DNA of 64,000 nt from Cardiocondyla obscurior (Eukaryota > Arthropoda > Insecta > Hymenoptera > Formicidae): assembly GCF_019399895.1 (NCBI RefSeq), contig NC_091865.1, positions 4,717,001-4,781,000 on the forward strand, written 5' to 3'. The position numbers and the translations under genes were made by a program. Below, piece after piece: positions 63,927 through 64,000 of the stretch. Within the stretch, counting starts at the first letter, position 1; each line of letters begins with the position of its first letter. The notes beneath the pieces are model-generated. The model was not told the origin of the DNA. It worked only from the letters and a program-made list of their open reading frames with translations, and did no database searches.

Positions 63927-64000
63927 AACATAGAGAGGAAACTCACAATCAGTTAAGGCTGGTATTCATAAATAACGACCTAAAATTCGCACGTGCTTCT

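Larger units (their letters stand above)
53398..64000. mobile_element. Large inverted-repeat element with transposase-USP genes and captured host fragments
   Basis: The segment from 53398 rightwards matches the reverse complement of the window end leftwards, over about 1.16 kb (53398-54557 versus about 62335-64000, the right arm being longer because a solo LTR sits in it). Between the arms are two direct copies of a transposase gene, a USP-like C-terminal domain, and two partial dynamin domains. Both arms encode HECT-domain exons pointing inwards. The outer end of the right arm is beyond the window, so true termini and target duplication are unknown. Alternatively this is an inverted segmental duplication of a HECT pseudogene with a transposon inside. 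Confidence 0.6.

Overview
The window looks like a transposon-dominated block of an insect genome, probably a hymenopteran and perhaps an ant. The evidence is an AT-rich background, short GT-AG introns, a truncated 7tm_6 odorant receptor of the hymenopteran kind (40130-41016), and the families of Ty3/gypsy, Ty1/copia, mariner/Tc1, hAT and Kolobok elements present. I see no complete, undisturbed host gene, no rRNA, no functional tRNA and no CRISPR array. The species call is inference.

Layout. 1-7782: the 3' part of a Ty3/gypsy element with gag, a -1 frameshift site, pol and a 3' LTR. Its pol is split by a Kolobok-type DNA transposon with an intact transposase ORF (2433-5164, TTAA duplication). 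7783-12276: a second, decayed Kolobok copy, interrupted by two LTR-type insertions. 12277-14547: a dead Tc1-like transposase and an LTR that, like the first gypsy LTR, carries its own open reading frame. 14548-20780: mostly non-coding, with an LTR on the minus strand, a purine-rich stretch and a palindromic MITE. 20781-31710: one old minus-strand gypsy element with about 90% identical LTRs, torn apart by at least four later insertions. Its 5' ORF is DEK/SAP-like and leads into gag. 32000-39370: GC-rich repeats, then a dead mariner interrupted by a young, nearly intact copia (34615-39217). 40130-41016: odorant receptor exons. 41017-44699: unrecognised ORFs and a transposon remnant. 44700-49593: a third gypsy element whose Gag has an N-terminal SAP-like domain. 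50137-51544: a foldback element with a minisatellite core. 51932-53112: a GC-rich LTR. 53398-64000: the most unusual part, a long inverted-repeat structure holding two copies of a transposase gene plus pieces of host-type genes.

In the last region the inverted arms contain intron-bearing fragments of a HUWE1-type HECT ubiquitin-ligase domain. The centre holds a degenerate gene encoding a DDE-like transposase that continues in frame into a ubiquitin-specific-protease-like domain. Beside it lie two pieces of the GTPase-effector domain of a DRP1-type dynamin, one with its intron still in place. Splice sites retained in the captured pieces argue for DNA-level capture rather than retrocopying. Stops shared between the HECT copies argue that the fragment was already dead before it was duplicated.

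Insertion order can be read directly because most insertions are flanked by exact short target duplications, and removing them restores the reading frame of the element underneath. The coding regions serve the elements' own mobility. The ubiquitin-related domains (HECT, USP-like) and chromatin-type domains (DEK/SAP in Gag) are the functions worth following up.
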